Below, piece after piece: positions 49,493 to 59,818 of a DNA stretch of 64,000 bases (position 1 is its first letter; each line of letters begins with the position of its first letter). Source of the DNA: Silvimonas terrae (GTDB lineage: Bacteria > Pseudomonadota > Gammaproteobacteria > Burkholderiales > Chitinibacteraceae). Below the pieces are notes generated by a model. That model did not search any database. It was not told the origin of the DNA and was given only the letters and a program-made list of their open reading frames with translations. The position numbers and the translations under genes were made by a program. Where the stretch lies: positions 518,118 to 582,117 of the forward strand of contig NZ_JACHHN010000001.1 in NCBI RefSeq assembly GCF_014202765.1, written 5' to 3'.

Positions 49493-50191
49493 TTACTGAG
49501 CGGCCGGCTTGGTTTCTTCGTGAATACCTTGAACGTCGATTTCTACGCGACGATCCGGAGCCAGGCACTCGATCAGCTTCTTGCGGTTCTTGACCTTGGC
49601 GCAAGTATCGCCAGTGACCGGATCGGCCTTGCCACGGCTTTGTGCGTCAATCTTGTCAGCCGGAGCGCCCTTGCTCACCAGGTAGTCAGCAACGGACTTG
49701 GCGCGCTTGTAGCCCAGATCGAAGTTGTACTTTTCGCTGCCGATACGGTCGGTGTAACCAACCACAACAGCCTTGCCTTCCTTCGGATCCAGATCCTTCA
49801 CTTGTTCGTACAGCTTGTCCAGAGCGTCCTTGCCTTCTGGCTTCAGGGTGGCTTTGTTGAATTCGAACAGCACGTCAGCCTTCAGGGTGAAATGCTTGGA
49901 AACAGTGACCGGGACCGGAACAGGTGCCGGAGCCGGAGCCGGGGCAGGTGCCGGGGCCGGAGCAGCAACAGGCTCAACATAGCCAGCGCAGCCCTTCACA
50001 GCCTTTTCCTTGCTCCAGGTGCCGGTTTGCCAGCACTCACCGATGCCGTTCTTTACAACGCCTTCCGGGTTGTCGTCTTTGACATTGGTGCTGTTAGTCA
50101 GATATGCATCAGTTGCGGCAAAGGCGGAAGCGGAAACACCGAGGGCCGCTACAACGGCCAGGCTCGACATCGATTGCTTGAGCGACAGCAT
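49493..50191 (-). CDS. OmpA-family peptidoglycan-binding outer-membrane protein (RmpM-like)
   Basis: 232 aa. A signal peptide ([20 protein letters not shown] and following) is followed by a short Cys-containing segment ([18 protein letters not shown]), an AP/VP-repeat hinge and the OmpA C-terminal domain. The peptidoglycan-binding signature is seen as [20 protein letters not shown], with DRRVEID at the end. No beta-barrel is present, as in neisserial RmpM/class 4 protein. AGGAG precedes the ATG. Confidence 0.92.
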   Translation of the reverse strand: MLSLKQSMSSLAVVAALGVSASAFAATDAYLTNSTNVKDDNPEGVVKNGIGECWQTGTWSKEKAVKGCAGYVEPVAAPAPAPAPAPAPAPVPVPVTVSKHFTLKADVLFEFNKATLKPEGKDALDKLYEQVKDLDPKEGKAVVVGYTDRIGSEKYNFDLGYKRAKSVADYLVSKGAPADKIDAQSRGKADPVTGDTCAKVKNRKKLIECLAPDRRVEIDVQGIHEETKPAAQ

Positions 50192-50495
50192 AGTTTTTTC
50201 TCCTGGTTGAATATCGTTCGATTGCGATGTTTATAGTAGTACAGACGCTACTGGATATAACTGACCCGCAAGGGATGTCAAGGCTATTCTCCAATACACC
50301 GCACATTCTAGTAGCTTAACTTTACCGCGCGCAAATAAAAGGAATGTGAAATTTTGACAGCCTGTTGTCAAAATTGGTGTGTAAACCACACCATGTTAAA
50401 CTCCAGGCAGTTTGGCGCGTGCGTGAGCGCTGCGCGACCCCACATTTTATGATCAGGCCCCTTGCGGGCCGCAACGGCGGATCGATTCGACCAAG
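50192..50495. promoter_or_regulatory. divergent ompA-family/gyrA promoter region
   Basis: 304 bp, AT-richer than its surroundings. A perfect-looking inverted repeat, ATTTTGACA and TGTCAAAAT with a short spacer (50351-50374), contains a TTGACA. It could be a promoter element or supercoiling-sensitive site for gyrA. No gene seen. Confidence 0.4.
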
Positions 50496-53219
50496 ATGTC
50501 CGAACAGCAAAGCTTTGCCAAAGAAACGATTCCCGTCAGCCTTGAAGAGGAAATGCGTCGCTCCTACCTCGATTACGCCATGAGCGTGATCGTCGGGCGC
50601 GCGTTGCCTGATGTGCGTGACGGTCTCAAGCCTGTGCATCGCCGCATTCTTTATGCGATGCATGATAGCAACAACGTGTGGAACCGCGCCTACGTGAAAT
50701 GCGCCCGGGTGATCGGTAACGTGCTGGGTAAATACCACCCGCACGGCGACTCCGCAGCGTATGAAGCACTGGTGCGGATGGCCCAGAACTTCTCGTTGCG
50801 CTATACATTGATCGATGGCCAGGGCAACTTCGGGTCTATCGATGGCGATGCCGCCGCCGCGTATCGTTATACAGAGTGTCGCCTTTCGCGTATTTCCAGC
50901 GAGTTGCTGTCTGATATCGATAAAGAAACGGTCGACTTCACGCCCAACTACGACGAAAAGGAACTGGAGCCATCGGTGCTGCCGACGCGCGTGCCCAACC
51001 TGCTGGTCAATGGCTCCTCCGGCATTGCCGTGGGTATGGCAACCAACATCCCGCCGCACAACCTGGTTGAAGTGGTCAACGCAGCCCTGGCGCTGTTGCA
51101 GAACGCCGAACTCACGGTGGATGACCTGATCGATTTCATCCCTGCTCCGGATTTCCCGACCGCAGGCATTATTTATGGTGTGGCTGGCGTGCGTGAGGGT
51201 TATCGCACTGGTCGCGGCCGCGTGCTGATGCGTGCGCGCACTCACGTGGAAGATATTCCACGTAGTGCAGATCGCCAGGCGCTGGTGGTCGACGAGCTGC
51301 CGTACCAGGTCAACAAGGCGCGTCTGCTGGAGCGCATTGGCGAGCTGGTTCGTTCCAAGCTGATTGAAGGCATTTCTGAAATTCGCGATGAGTCGGATAA
51401 ATCCGGCATGCGCGTGGTGATTGAGCTCAAGCGCGGCGAAGTGCCGGATGTGGTGCTCAATAACCTGTTCAAGCAGACTCAACTGCAAGACAGCTTCGGT
51501 ATCAACATGGTGGCACTGGTCGACGGCCAGCCGCGTCTGTTGAACCTCAAGCAAGTGCTTGAGAGCTTCCTCAAGCACCGTCGTGAAGTGGTCACACGCC
51601 GCACCGCCTTTGAACTGAAGAAGGCACGTGAGCGCGGTCACATCCTGGAAGGTCTGGCGGTAGCGCTGTCCAATGTGGACGACATCATTGCCCTGATCAA
51701 GGCCGCGCCGACCCCGGCCGAAGCCAAGGTAGGCCTGATGGAGCGCGTGTGGCGCTCGCAACTGGTAGAAGACATGCTGGCGCGCGCGGATATGTCCGCA
51801 TCGCGTCCGGATGGTCTGGGCGAAGGCTTTGGTCTGGGCCGCGACGGTTATCGTTTGTCTGATGCGCAGGCACAGGCCATTCTGGAACTGCGTCTGCAGC
51901 GCCTGACCGGTCTGGAACAAGACAAGATTGTCACCGAGTACAAAGAAATCATGGAACGTATCCTTGATTTGCTCGACATTCTTGCCCGTCCGGAGCGCGT
52001 GACCGAGATCATCGCCACGGAACTGGAAGAAGTAAAAACCACCTTTGGTGACAAGCGTCGTTCTGAAATCGTGGCCCATGCCGAGGACATCAACCTCGAA
52101 GACCTGATCACCCCGCAAGACATGGTGGTGACGCTGACGCATGGTGGCTACATGAAAGCCACGCCGACCGAGGAATATCGCGCGCAGCGCCGTGGCGGCC
52201 GTGGCAAGCAAGCCGCAGCCACCAAAGAAGACGATTTCATCGACAACCTGTTTGTCGCCAATACGCACGATTACATTCTGAGCTTCTCGTCACGCGGCCG
52301 CGTTTACTGGCTGAAGGTGTATGAAGTCCCGCAGGGTGGCCGCAACAGCCGTGGCAAGCCGATCAACAATCTGCTGCCGCTGGAAGAAGGCGAGAAGATC
52401 AACGCCATCTTGCCGGTGAAGGAGTTCACCGATGACCAGTTTGTGTTCATGGCCACAGCCGACGGTACAGTCAAAAAGACCCCGCTGACCGCGTTCTCTC
52501 GCCCGATGCGTCGCGGCATCATCGCCATCAACCTGGACGAGGGTAATTACCTTGTGGGTGTCGCGCTGACCCGTGGCAAGGGTGGTGTGGTGGTGGATGA
52601 TGAAAGCGGTGCCGAGGACGACACCGTGGTGGAAGACGAGTCGCTGGAAGAGGGCGATGTGGCCAGCATCGAAGGCGATCAGGTCATGCTGTTCTCTGAC
52701 GCTGGCAAGTCTGTCCGCTTTGCGGAAGACAAGGTTCGCCCGATGGGCCGGAACTCCCGCGGCGTGCGCGGCATGAAGCTGGCTGACGGTCAGAAACTGA
52801 TTTCGCTGCTGGTTGCCAGCCCGGAAAACACCACGCAGCAAGTGCTCACCGCGACGGAAAACGGTTACGGCAAGCGTACCCCGGTCGGCGATTACCGCCT
52901 GACCAGCCGTGGCACGCAAGGCGTGATCGCCATTGATACCGGCGAACGTAACGGCAAGCTGGTGGCGGCGACGCTGGTGGAAGAGGCGGATGACGTCATG
53001 CTGATCACCACGGGTGGCGTGCTGATCCGGACCAAGGTCGCAGAAATTCGCGAAACCGGTCGTGCAGCGCAAGGTGTGCGCCTGATTAACCTGGACGAAG
53101 GCGAGTTGCTCTCCGGTCTGGAAAAAGTGGTTGAAGCCGATTCGGACGACGAAGTTGAAGCCGAAGATGCCGAGGCCGCCGGCAGCACCGAAACCGGTGC
53201 GACCGATCAGCCGGAATAA
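50496..53219 (+). CDS. gyrA: DNA gyrase subunit A
   Basis: 907 aa. The breakage-reunion domain has the catalytic Tyr in [11 protein letters not shown] and the quinolone region [17 protein letters not shown], where Ser86 is retained and the usual Asp is Glu90. The GyrA box QRRGGRG marks it as gyrase rather than topoisomerase IV. An acidic insertion (about residues 695-725, [15 protein letters not shown]) interrupts the C-terminal beta-pinwheel. A terminator-like hairpin follows. Confidence 0.97.
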   Translation: MSEQQSFAKETIPVSLEEEMRRSYLDYAMSVIVGRALPDVRDGLKPVHRRILYAMHDSNNVWNRAYVKCARVIGNVLGKYHPHGDSAAYEALVRMAQNFSLRYTLIDGQGNFGSIDGDAAAAYRYTECRLSRISSELLSDIDKETVDFTPNYDEKELEPSVLPTRVPNLLVNGSSGIAVGMATNIPPHNLVEVVNAALALLQNAELTVDDLIDFIPAPDFPTAGIIYGVAGVREGYRTGRGRVLMRARTHVEDIPRSADRQALVVDELPYQVNKARLLERIGELVRSKLIEGISEIRDESDKSGMRVVIELKRGEVPDVVLNNLFKQTQLQDSFGINMVALVDGQPRLLNLKQVLESFLKHRREVVTRRTAFELKKARERGHILEGLAVALSNVDDIIALIKAAPTPAEAKVGLMERVWRSQLVEDMLARADMSASRPDGLGEGFGLGRDGYRLSDAQAQAILELRLQRLTGLEQDKIVTEYKEIMERILDLLDILARPERVTEIIATELEEVKTTFGDKRRSEIVAHAEDINLEDLITPQDMVVTLTHGGYMKATPTEEYRAQRRGGRGKQAAATKEDDFIDNLFVANTHDYILSFSSRGRVYWLKVYEVPQGGRNSRGKPINNLLPLEEGEKINAILPVKEFTDDQFVFMATADGTVKKTPLTAFSRPMRRGIIAINLDEGNYLVGVALTRGKGGVVVDDESGAEDDTVVEDESLEEGDVASIEGDQVMLFSDAGKSVRFAEDKVRPMGRNSRGVRGMKLADGQKLISLLVASPENTTQQVLTATENGYGKRTPVGDYRLTSRGTQGVIAIDTGERNGKLVAATLVEEADDVMLITTGGVLIRTKVAEIRETGRAAQGVRLINLDEGELLSGLEKVVEADSDDEVEAEDAEAAGSTETGATDQPE

Positions 53220-53263
53220 ACGTAGTCTCTGATCGGTGATGCACCCGTGTCATCACGTACTGC

Positions 53264-53289
53264 AACGCGACCGTTTTTACGGTCGCGTT
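53264..53289 (+). terminator. hairpin after gyrA
   Basis: AACGCGACCGT, TTTT, ACGGTCGCGTT, followed by GTGTTT. The T-tail is imperfect, so it may only partly terminate before the thioesterase genes. Confidence 0.65.
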
Positions 53290-53311
53290 GTGTTTCTCTG
53301 GAGTGACGACC

Positions 53312-53800
53312 ATGAATGGCTTGTGGCTACCGGTAGAAGAACCGGTGTTTTTTGAACAGTTGCAGCAGTGGTTCATGAACCTGCCGCACTGTCGTGAGCT
53401 GGGCATGGAGTTTGCCAATGCCGAGCGCGGCCGTATTACCCTCAAACTTCCCTTCAGCGACAAGCTGATCGGCAATCCGCATACCCGCGTCATTCACGGT
53501 GGCGTGGTGACTTCCCTGATCGATACCGCCAGCGGTACTGCGATCTATTCTTTGCTGCGTGCGCCAGAGCCGGTAGCCACGCTGGATCTGCGGATTGATT
53601 ACCTGCGCCCGGCCCGGCCGGATCTGCCGGTGTATTGCACCGCCGAATGTTATCGCCTGACTGATCATGTGGCCTTTACCCGCGCCACGGCGTATCAGGA
53701 TGACCCGGAGAAACCGGTGGCGCATGGTGTTGCAACCTTCGCCCGGGGCATGGAGCCCAAAGGGAGTACCGGCATTGCCAGCACAGGAGAAACAGCATGA
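53312..53800 (+). CDS. PaaI-like hotdog-fold thioesterase
   Basis: 162 aa. Hotdog signature HGGVVTSLIDTASG with Asp as likely catalytic acid, and LDLRIDYLRPA after it. It hydrolyses acyl-CoA thioesters; substrate unknown. ATG 53312 has GGAG eight bases upstream. The stop overlaps the next gene (ATGA). Confidence 0.83.
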   Translation: MNGLWLPVEEPVFFEQLQQWFMNLPHCRELGMEFANAERGRITLKLPFSDKLIGNPHTRVIHGGVVTSLIDTASGTAIYSLLRAPEPVATLDLRIDYLRPARPDLPVYCTAECYRLTDHVAFTRATAYQDDPEKPVAHGVATFARGMEPKGSTGIASTGETA

Positions 53801-54219
53801 GCGCACTGGCCAATATCCAGACCATTGACGATTTGTCTCGCGCCATTGCCGCCATTCCGTATGCCAGCTTGCTGGGGATTGAAGTACGGGAAGAAGACGG
53901 CGAACCGCTGTTTTATCTGCCATTCAAAGACAAGAACATTGGCAACACCATCCTGCCGGCGCTGCATGGCGGCGTGATTGGCGGTTTCCTGGAAAACGCC
54001 GCCGTGCTGCATCTGATGTGGCAACGCGAAGGCGAGGGCATTCCACGGGTGATCGATTTTTCAATCGACTATCTGCGTACCGGCCGCGCGCAGGACCTCT
54101 ATTGCCGCTGCGAAATCGTGCGCCAGGGCAAGCGCATTGCCAATGTGCTGATGACCGCCTGGCAAGATGATCGCAGCAAGCCCGTCGCCCAGGCGCGTGC
54201 GCATTTTTTGCTGGCCTGA
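53797..54219 (+). CDS. second PaaI-like hotdog-fold thioesterase
   Basis: 140 aa paralogue of the preceding gene (HGGVIGGFLENAAVLH, then IDFSIDYLRTGRAQD). The usual Asp in the HGG motif region is replaced by Glu. Both genes overlap by 4 bp and probably form a heteromeric or sequential pair. Start set by that overlap. Confidence 0.8.
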   Translation: MSALANIQTIDDLSRAIAAIPYASLLGIEVREEDGEPLFYLPFKDKNIGNTILPALHGGVIGGFLENAAVLHLMWQREGEGIPRVIDFSIDYLRTGRAQDLYCRCEIVRQGKRIANVLMTAWQDDRSKPVAQARAHFLLA

Positions 54220-54360
54220 CCGGGCTTTGGCACCAATGGCAATCAGTGCGGTCTGATATGCCGTGGATTTTGCAGTTCTGTTTCCCCCGTCTTTGCCGCA
54301 GATGGATAAAATGAACCTCCCGGCCGCTCCTGGCCCGGAGACATGCCAACAAGGATCACC

Positions 54361-55443
54361 ATGACCCAAGTCTACAATTTCAGCTCTGGCCCGGCCGTAT
54401 TGCCCCGGGACGTTTTGCTTACCGTTCAGGCGGAAATGACCGATTGGCATGGTTCTGGCATGTGCGTCATGGAAATGAGCCACCGGGGTAAAGAATTCAC
54501 CCAGATCATTCATGAAGCGGAAGCCGATTTCCGCAAGCTGCTGAATATTCCGGCCAATTACAAGGTGCTGTTCCTGCAGGGCGGGGCGCACTTCAATTTC
54601 AGCATGCTGCCCTTGAACCTGGCGACAGAATCGTCGGCGGTGGATTACGTCGATACCGGCCACTGGTCGCGTATTGCGATCAAGGAAGCGCGGCGTTACG
54701 CCAAGGTCAATGTCGTGGCCTCCAATGAGGACCGCAACGGCACCTATGTGCCGGATGAAGCCAGCTGGAAGCGCAGCGATAACGCGGCGTACCTGCACTA
54801 TTGCTCCAATGAAACGATTGGCGGCGTCGAGTTCCAGCACACGCCCGATAGCGGTGACGTGCCGCTGGTGTGCGATATGTCGTCCAACATTCTCTCAAGA
54901 CCGCTGGATATCGCCCGCTATGGGCTGATTTACGCCGGGGCACAAAAGAATATCGGCCCGTCGGGCATGACGCTGGCCATCATCCGCGAAGACCTGCTGG
55001 GCAAGGCCCGCGCCGGTACGCCGACCATGATGGATTACCAGGTGCATGCCGCTGCCGATTCGCTCTACAACACGCCGCCGACCTTTGCCATTTACGTGGC
55101 CGGTCTGGTGTTCAAGTGGCTGTTGAACAATGGTGGCGTTGGGGCGATGGAAGCGCGCAATATCGAAAAAGCATCGTTGCTGTATGAAACCATTGATAAC
55201 TCCAACGGCTTTTACAACTGTCCGGTAGAGCGCCCGTTCCGTTCGCGCATGAATGTGCCGTTCCGGCTGGCAGACGAAGCGCTGGATGATGCGTTCCTGG
55301 AAGGCGCGCAAGCGCACGGCTTGTTGCAACTGAAGGGCCATCGTTCCGTGGGCGGCATGCGGGCTTCCATTTACAACGCCATGCCGCTGGAAGGCGTGCG
55401 GGCGTTGACGGAGTTCATGCGCGATTTTGCGCGCAGCAAATAA
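54361..55443 (+). CDS. serC: phosphoserine aminotransferase
   Basis: 360 aa. N-terminus MTQVYNFSSGPAVLP is family-typical; PLP Lys lies in YAGAQKNIGPSG, and SHRGKEF/GGAHFNF motifs bind the substrate. Makes 3-phosphoserine from 3-phosphohydroxypyruvate, also used in PLP synthesis. ATG 54361 has AAGGA upstream. First of the serC-pheA-hisC run. Confidence 0.96.
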   Translation: MTQVYNFSSGPAVLPRDVLLTVQAEMTDWHGSGMCVMEMSHRGKEFTQIIHEAEADFRKLLNIPANYKVLFLQGGAHFNFSMLPLNLATESSAVDYVDTGHWSRIAIKEARRYAKVNVVASNEDRNGTYVPDEASWKRSDNAAYLHYCSNETIGGVEFQHTPDSGDVPLVCDMSSNILSRPLDIARYGLIYAGAQKNIGPSGMTLAIIREDLLGKARAGTPTMMDYQVHAAADSLYNTPPTFAIYVAGLVFKWLLNNGGVGAMEARNIEKASLLYETIDNSNGFYNCPVERPFRSRMNVPFRLADEALDDAFLEGAQAHGLLQLKGHRSVGGMRASIYNAMPLEGVRALTEFMRDFARSK

Positions 55444-55548
55444 GCGCGTTTACCGGTCGTGCTCTCGCTGAGAGGGTCGGTGGTACACTGCGCGCTGGTG
55501 CAAGTCATTTGCACATTGAATACATAAAACATTGCCACAGGAGAGGGC

Positions 55549-56622
55549 ATGTCTGACGAGCTGCTCAAGGGCCATCGTGATGCGATTGATCGTATCGACG
55601 CAGAAATTCTCAAGCTGTTGAACCAGCGTGCCGAGCACGCCCGCACCATTGGCGAGATCAAGGGTGGTGGCGTGGTATACCGGCCGGAGCGCGAGGCGCA
55701 AGTGCTGGCGCGTATCAAGTCGCTCAACACCGGGCCTTTGTCTGACGAAGCGGCTGCCAAACTGTTCCGTGAGGTGATGTCGGCGTGTCTGGCGCTGGAG
55801 CGTCCGCTGACCATCGCCTATTTGGGGCCGGAAGGCACATTCAGCCAGGCTGCCGCCATCAAACACTTTGGTCATGCCGCCAATACGCTGGCTTGTGGTT
55901 CGATTGACGAAGCATTCCGGGTGGTGGAATCGGGTTCGGCTGACTATGTGGTTGCGCCCGTCGAGAACTCTACCGAAGGCGCTGTCGGCCGCACGCTGGA
56001 TCTTATGGTCAGCTCGCCGCTCAATATTTGTGGCGAAGTGGTACTACGCATTCATCACCATCTTTTGCGCAAAGGCGAAGGCGTGGCCGGCATTTTGCGG
56101 GTGTATTCGCATGCACAAAGCCTGGCGCAATGCCATGAATGGCTGAACAAGAATCTGCCGGCTGGCGTGGAGCGGATTTCTGTCTCCAGCAATGCCGAAG
56201 CGGCCCGTCTGGCCAGCAAGGAACCCAATAGCGCCGCCATTGCCGGTGATGCTGCCGCCGAGCGTTTTGGCCTGACGCGGCTGGCCCAGAATATTGAAGA
56301 CGAACCGAACAACACCACGCGTTTTCTGGTGCTGGGCGGGCAAGCGACTGGCCCGTCGGGCAAGGATCGGACTTCGTTGGTGGTGTCCGCCCCCAATCGG
56401 CCGGGTGCGCTTGCCTCGCTGGTGGAGCCGTTGTCCGTCAATGGTGTTTCCATGAGCAAGTTTGAAAGCCGCCCCAGCCGGACCGGTCTGTGGGAATACG
56501 TGTTCTTTATCGATGTGGAAGGGCACGTGTCTGAATCACGCGTCGCCAATGCACTGGATGCGCTGGGCAACGTCGCTGCCTTTGTCAAAGTGCTGGGCTC
56601 TTACCCGCAAGCCGTACTCTAG
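55549..56622 (+). CDS. pheA: chorismate mutase / prephenate dehydratase
   Basis: 357 aa. Residues 1-90 are an AroQ chorismate mutase (DRIDAEILKLLNQRAEHA). About 95-270 is prephenate dehydratase, with the family motif TRFLVLG. About 280-350 is an ACT domain with the Phe-binding ESRP motif. Makes phenylpyruvate and is feedback-inhibited by phenylalanine. AGGAG precedes the ATG. Confidence 0.96.
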   Translation: MSDELLKGHRDAIDRIDAEILKLLNQRAEHARTIGEIKGGGVVYRPEREAQVLARIKSLNTGPLSDEAAAKLFREVMSACLALERPLTIAYLGPEGTFSQAAAIKHFGHAANTLACGSIDEAFRVVESGSADYVVAPVENSTEGAVGRTLDLMVSSPLNICGEVVLRIHHHLLRKGEGVAGILRVYSHAQSLAQCHEWLNKNLPAGVERISVSSNAEAARLASKEPNSAAIAGDAAAERFGLTRLAQNIEDEPNNTTRFLVLGGQATGPSGKDRTSLVVSAPNRPGALASLVEPLSVNGVSMSKFESRPSRTGLWEYVFFIDVEGHVSESRVANALDALGNVAAFVKVLGSYPQAVL

Positions 56623-56657
56623 AACCCGACCGGGCAGGCCCGGAACTGGATCGCGTC

Positions 56658-57245
56658 ATGAAATCAGTGGTGGTGTTTTGTGGTTCCCGCAAGGGCGAAC
56701 GCCCGGAATACCTGGCTGCGGCGCGGGAACTGGGGCAAGTGCTGGCCGAACGTGAACTGACGCTGGTCTACGGTGGCGGCCGCGTGGGCCTGATGGGCGC
56801 TGTGGCCGAAGCCGCGCTGGATGCCGGCGGCAAGGTGATCGGCGTGATCCCGGCCTTCATGCGTGAGCGTGAACTGGCACTGGCGCAATGCACGGAGCTG
56901 ATCGTGGTCGACTCCATGCATACCCGCAAGGCCCGCATGGCAGAACTGGGCGATGCCTTCATTGCCATGGCCGGTGGTTTTGGCACCTTTGACGAGTTGT
57001 TCGAAATCCTGACCTGGGGCCAGATTGGTATTCACGGCAAGCCGGTGGGGTTGTTGAATACAGCGGGTTATTACACCGGCTTGTACCAGTTCCTGGGCCA
57101 GACCGTGACTGAGGGCTTTGTGCACGACGGCGAACTGGCCAAACTGCAAATGGCCGATACCCCCACCGCGCTGGTCGAGCGTCTGGCCGCCACGCCGGTG
57201 TTGCCGGCGCGCTGGCAAAAAGCCGATCTCTTCAGCAAGACCTGA
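56658..57245 (+). CDS. LOG-family nucleoside-monophosphate phosphoribohydrolase
   Basis: 195 aa Rossmann protein. It shows CGSRKG, YGGGRVGLMG and the catalytic GGFGTFDELFE in place of the commoner PGGxGTxxE; the Arg and Glu are kept. Members split nucleotide monophosphates (often AMP or cytokinin ribotides) to the base and ribose phosphate. Its place between pheA and hisC is not explained by pathway. Confidence 0.88.
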   Translation: MKSVVVFCGSRKGERPEYLAAARELGQVLAERELTLVYGGGRVGLMGAVAEAALDAGGKVIGVIPAFMRERELALAQCTELIVVDSMHTRKARMAELGDAFIAMAGGFGTFDELFEILTWGQIGIHGKPVGLLNTAGYYTGLYQFLGQTVTEGFVHDGELAKLQMADTPTALVERLAATPVLPARWQKADLFSKT

Positions 57246-57290
57246 TGCCCCGGCGTGACTCCCACGCCATTCACTTCTCGGTGATCAAGC

Positions 57291-58391
57291 ATGTCCTTAC
57301 GTGATCTGGCGCCTGACTACGTGCGCGCCATCGCCCCCTATCAGCCCGGCAAGCCCATTGGTGAACTGGCGCGTGAAATGGGCCTGAACCCGGACGATAT
57401 CGTCAAACTGGCGTCCAATGAAAACCCGCTGGGCATCGGCCCCAAGGCCAAAGCCGCACTGGAGCGCGGGATTGCTGATCTGGCGCGTTACCCGGATGGC
57501 AACGGCTTTGATCTGAAAGCTGCCGTGGCCAGAAAATACAACGTCGATACCAGTCAGGTGGTATTGGGCAATGGCTCCAACGACATTCTGGAACTGGTCT
57601 CGCATGCTTTTTTGACCCCTGCGGATGCCGCCGTCTATTCGCAATACAGCTTTGCGGTGTACGCGCTGGCTACGCAGGCGGTCGGCGCGACGCGTATTGA
57701 AGTACCCGCCGTGGATTATGGTCACGACTTGCCGGCCATGCTGGCCGCCATCACGCCCAACACCAAAGTGGTCTGGATTGCCAACCCCAACAACCCCACC
57801 GGGACGCTGGCGCGCCCTGGCGATCTGGTGGAGTTCCTGGAAAGCTGCCCGCCTACGGTGCTGGTGGTGCTTGATGAAGCGTATACAGAATATCTGGCCC
57901 CGGAAAAACGCCCGGATACGCTGGGCTGGCTCAAACGCTTCCCCAATGTGATTGTCGTGCGCACTTTCTCCAAAGCCTATGGCCTGGCCGGCTTGCGTGT
58001 GGGCTTTGCGCTGGCAAGCCCGGAAGTGGCCGATATCCTGAATCGTGTGCGTCAGCCGTTCAACGTCAACAGCCTGGCGCAAGCCGCTGCCTGCGCGGCG
58101 CTGGATGACACGGCGTTTCTGGAGGAAACCCGCCGGGTGAACGATGCCGGCATGAAACAACTGACCGATGCCTTTGTGCGCTTGGGGCTGCCGTTTATTC
58201 CAGGCTACGGCAATTTTGTGACCTTTCATTGTGGCGATGCCGCCGCGCTGAACCAGTTTCTGCTGCAGCGTGGCGTAATCGTGCGGCCGATTGCGGGCTA
58301 CGGCATGCCAGACAGCCTGCGGGTATCGATTGGCTTGCCGCAAGAGAACGCCCGCTTTATTGCGGCACTGGAAGAAGCACTGCAAGACTGA
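57291..58391 (+). CDS. hisC: histidinol-phosphate aminotransferase
   Basis: 366 aa. PLP Lys in RTFSKAYGLAGLRVG, Asn and Asp in ANPNNPTGT and LDEAYTEY, and the start MSLRDLAPDYVRAIAPYQPG are typical. It can also act on aromatic keto acids, which fits its place after pheA. It ends 9 bp before a convergent, broken effector gene. Confidence 0.95.
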   Translation: MSLRDLAPDYVRAIAPYQPGKPIGELAREMGLNPDDIVKLASNENPLGIGPKAKAALERGIADLARYPDGNGFDLKAAVARKYNVDTSQVVLGNGSNDILELVSHAFLTPADAAVYSQYSFAVYALATQAVGATRIEVPAVDYGHDLPAMLAAITPNTKVVWIANPNNPTGTLARPGDLVEFLESCPPTVLVVLDEAYTEYLAPEKRPDTLGWLKRFPNVIVVRTFSKAYGLAGLRVGFALASPEVADILNRVRQPFNVNSLAQAAACAALDDTAFLEETRRVNDAGMKQLTDAFVRLGLPFIPGYGNFVTFHCGDAAALNQFLLQRGVIVRPIAGYGMPDSLRVSIGLPQENARFIAALEEALQD

Positions 58392-58400
58392 TTGAGTTCT

Positions 58401-59156
58401 TCAAGCCATTGCGGTGGTTTTATTGTCCCTTGCTGGCCAGCGGTCATTGCGTGCATCGGTATGCAGACGGTCGCTGAACACGCCGCGCTGTTCATACAAG
58501 GCACACGGCCAATTGGTAAAAGCGGCCACTGAGTCATGGACATGCTGCGCCAGCAACTGGGTTTGTTCCGATGAAAAGGGCGTGGTGTCGTCCCAGGTGG
58601 TCAATAACAGCCGGTCATAATCCGTGAGCGTATAGCGGTCGGCCTGCGCCCCAGGGCCGCGTTGCCAGGGTGAGCGCAGCCAGTTGACATAATTTTCCAG
58701 CCGTTTTTGTTCGGCCACCAGTTGCGTGGCCTGTTCCATGTCACTGGCGGTGGCCGGTTGCCATTGTTTGTCCGGTTTTTCCGGGTGGCTGGCATCCGTG
58801 GCGGCCGGGGTGGCTTGGTACTGGGCAGCCGGCAGGGCCGGGGTAAGCGCCCCCAGCAGCAAGCGGCGGTTGACTGGATCTGCCAGCAGCCGGCGGTAAC
58901 GGAAGAAGGGCACCCGATGTGCCAGCATCAGGGTTTCCAGGCTGGCGTCGGACGTGGCGGCGGGCAGGCGGGCCATGTAGTTGTTGTAGGCGGCAATGAC
59001 GGGGGAATCCGGGGGTAGCTGAAATTCCAGCCAGGATTCAGCACGCATTCTGTCCATCGAGTCGAGCGCCACCCCGGCCTCCAGTGCCGCCTTGTACATC
59101 TCCCGCAGCGACAGGCGTGACAGCAGGTTATCCCGGCCCTGTTCCTGGCTGGCATA
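58401..59156 (-). pseudogene. C-terminal remnant of a Tle1/DUF2235-like effector
   Basis: About 251 codons. It starts YASQEQGRDNLLSRLSLREM and continues YKAALEAGVALDS, a run resembling the C-terminal part of DUF2235 (Tle1-like phospholipase) effectors. It ends in a normal stop. Upstream in the same frame there is no effector sequence; instead the DNA is a DUF3304 copy in another frame, so the catalytic part with GxSxG is lost. Family assignment is from memory of the pattern and is moderate. Confidence 0.55.
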
Positions 59157-59818
59157 TCCGCGCAATCCATACCGCTGCCGGTGCCATAAGCCAGATCCAC
59201 CTTGTCCCGATCCCGCAGGATCACGCACAGGTAGGCATCGGCATAGCGGGGGTCGGGTGTGTCCTGGTGGGGTGGGCCGGGTAACGTGGCCATGACTTCG
59301 TGCCATTCGTCTGGACGAATTATCTGTTCGGTTTCCCTGTTCATTTCCAGCCCCCAGGCCCAGCGAACCTTGATCGGCTTCGTCCAATCCTTGTACCCGG
59401 CATAGCAACACACCGCACCGCCACCGCCAGCGGGCGAACCATCTGGTCTGCGCTTGCCCACATTGCCGGCCCAGTACTTGTCCACAAATACCGGGTCGGC
59501 ATAGCGCTCGTAGTGATTCACCGGCACCATCATCAGCGACGGGCCATCACGCTGGGGCTCCTGGGGCTGATCAGCCGAGGCGCAACCGGCCAGCAGCGCG
59601 CTGGCAAGCAGTGCCATTGCCCCCTTTTGCCAAAGCCGGGTTAGCTTGCGGAAGCCATCAACAAAGAACGCGACCCGTGGCAACAAATGGCATTTGAAGA
59701 TATCCGCCTTGTTGCCTTGCCAGTCATAGTCTTCGCTGATTTGTCGGCTGCAATTGATCCACATGGCCGCTTGTAATTCTTTATCCGTCACCGGTGCACC
59801 GGCTTGCCTTACCGTCAT
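58928..59818 (-). CDS. chimeric ORF: effector-like head fused to DUF3304 lipoprotein (copy B)
   Basis: 296 codons. Residues 1-55 (ATDKELQ-type start, WINCSRQISEDYDWQG, then FKCHLLPRVAFFVDG) resemble the start of DUF2235 effectors just before their FFDGT motif. Residues 56-80 are a lipoprotein signal (lipobox LLAGC), and 84-221 are DUF3304-like with GGGGAVCCYAG. After residue 221 the frame runs into the effector tail out of register. A good ribosome site (AGGA) precedes the ATG, 12 bp after copy A. The lipoprotein signal is now internal, so export is doubtful. Confidence 0.55.
   Translation of the reverse strand: MTVRQAGAPVTDKELQAAMWINCSRQISEDYDWQGNKADIFKCHLLPRVAFFVDGFRKLTRLWQKGAMALLASALLAGCASADQPQEPQRDGPSLMMVPVNHYERYADPVFVDKYWAGNVGKRRPDGSPAGGGGAVCCYAGYKDWTKPIKVRWAWGLEMNRETEQIIRPDEWHEVMATLPGPPHQDTPDPRYADAYLCVILRDRDKVDLAYGTGSGMDCADMPARNRAGITCCHACRCGRCTRRHWRPGWRSTRWTECVLNPGWNFSYPRIPPSLPPTTTTWPACPPPRPTPAWKP

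Noticed and set aside
50322-52268. 648-codon frame antisense to gyrA
   Set aside because: Shadow of gyrA; its translation shows His/Gln-rich low-complexity without domains.
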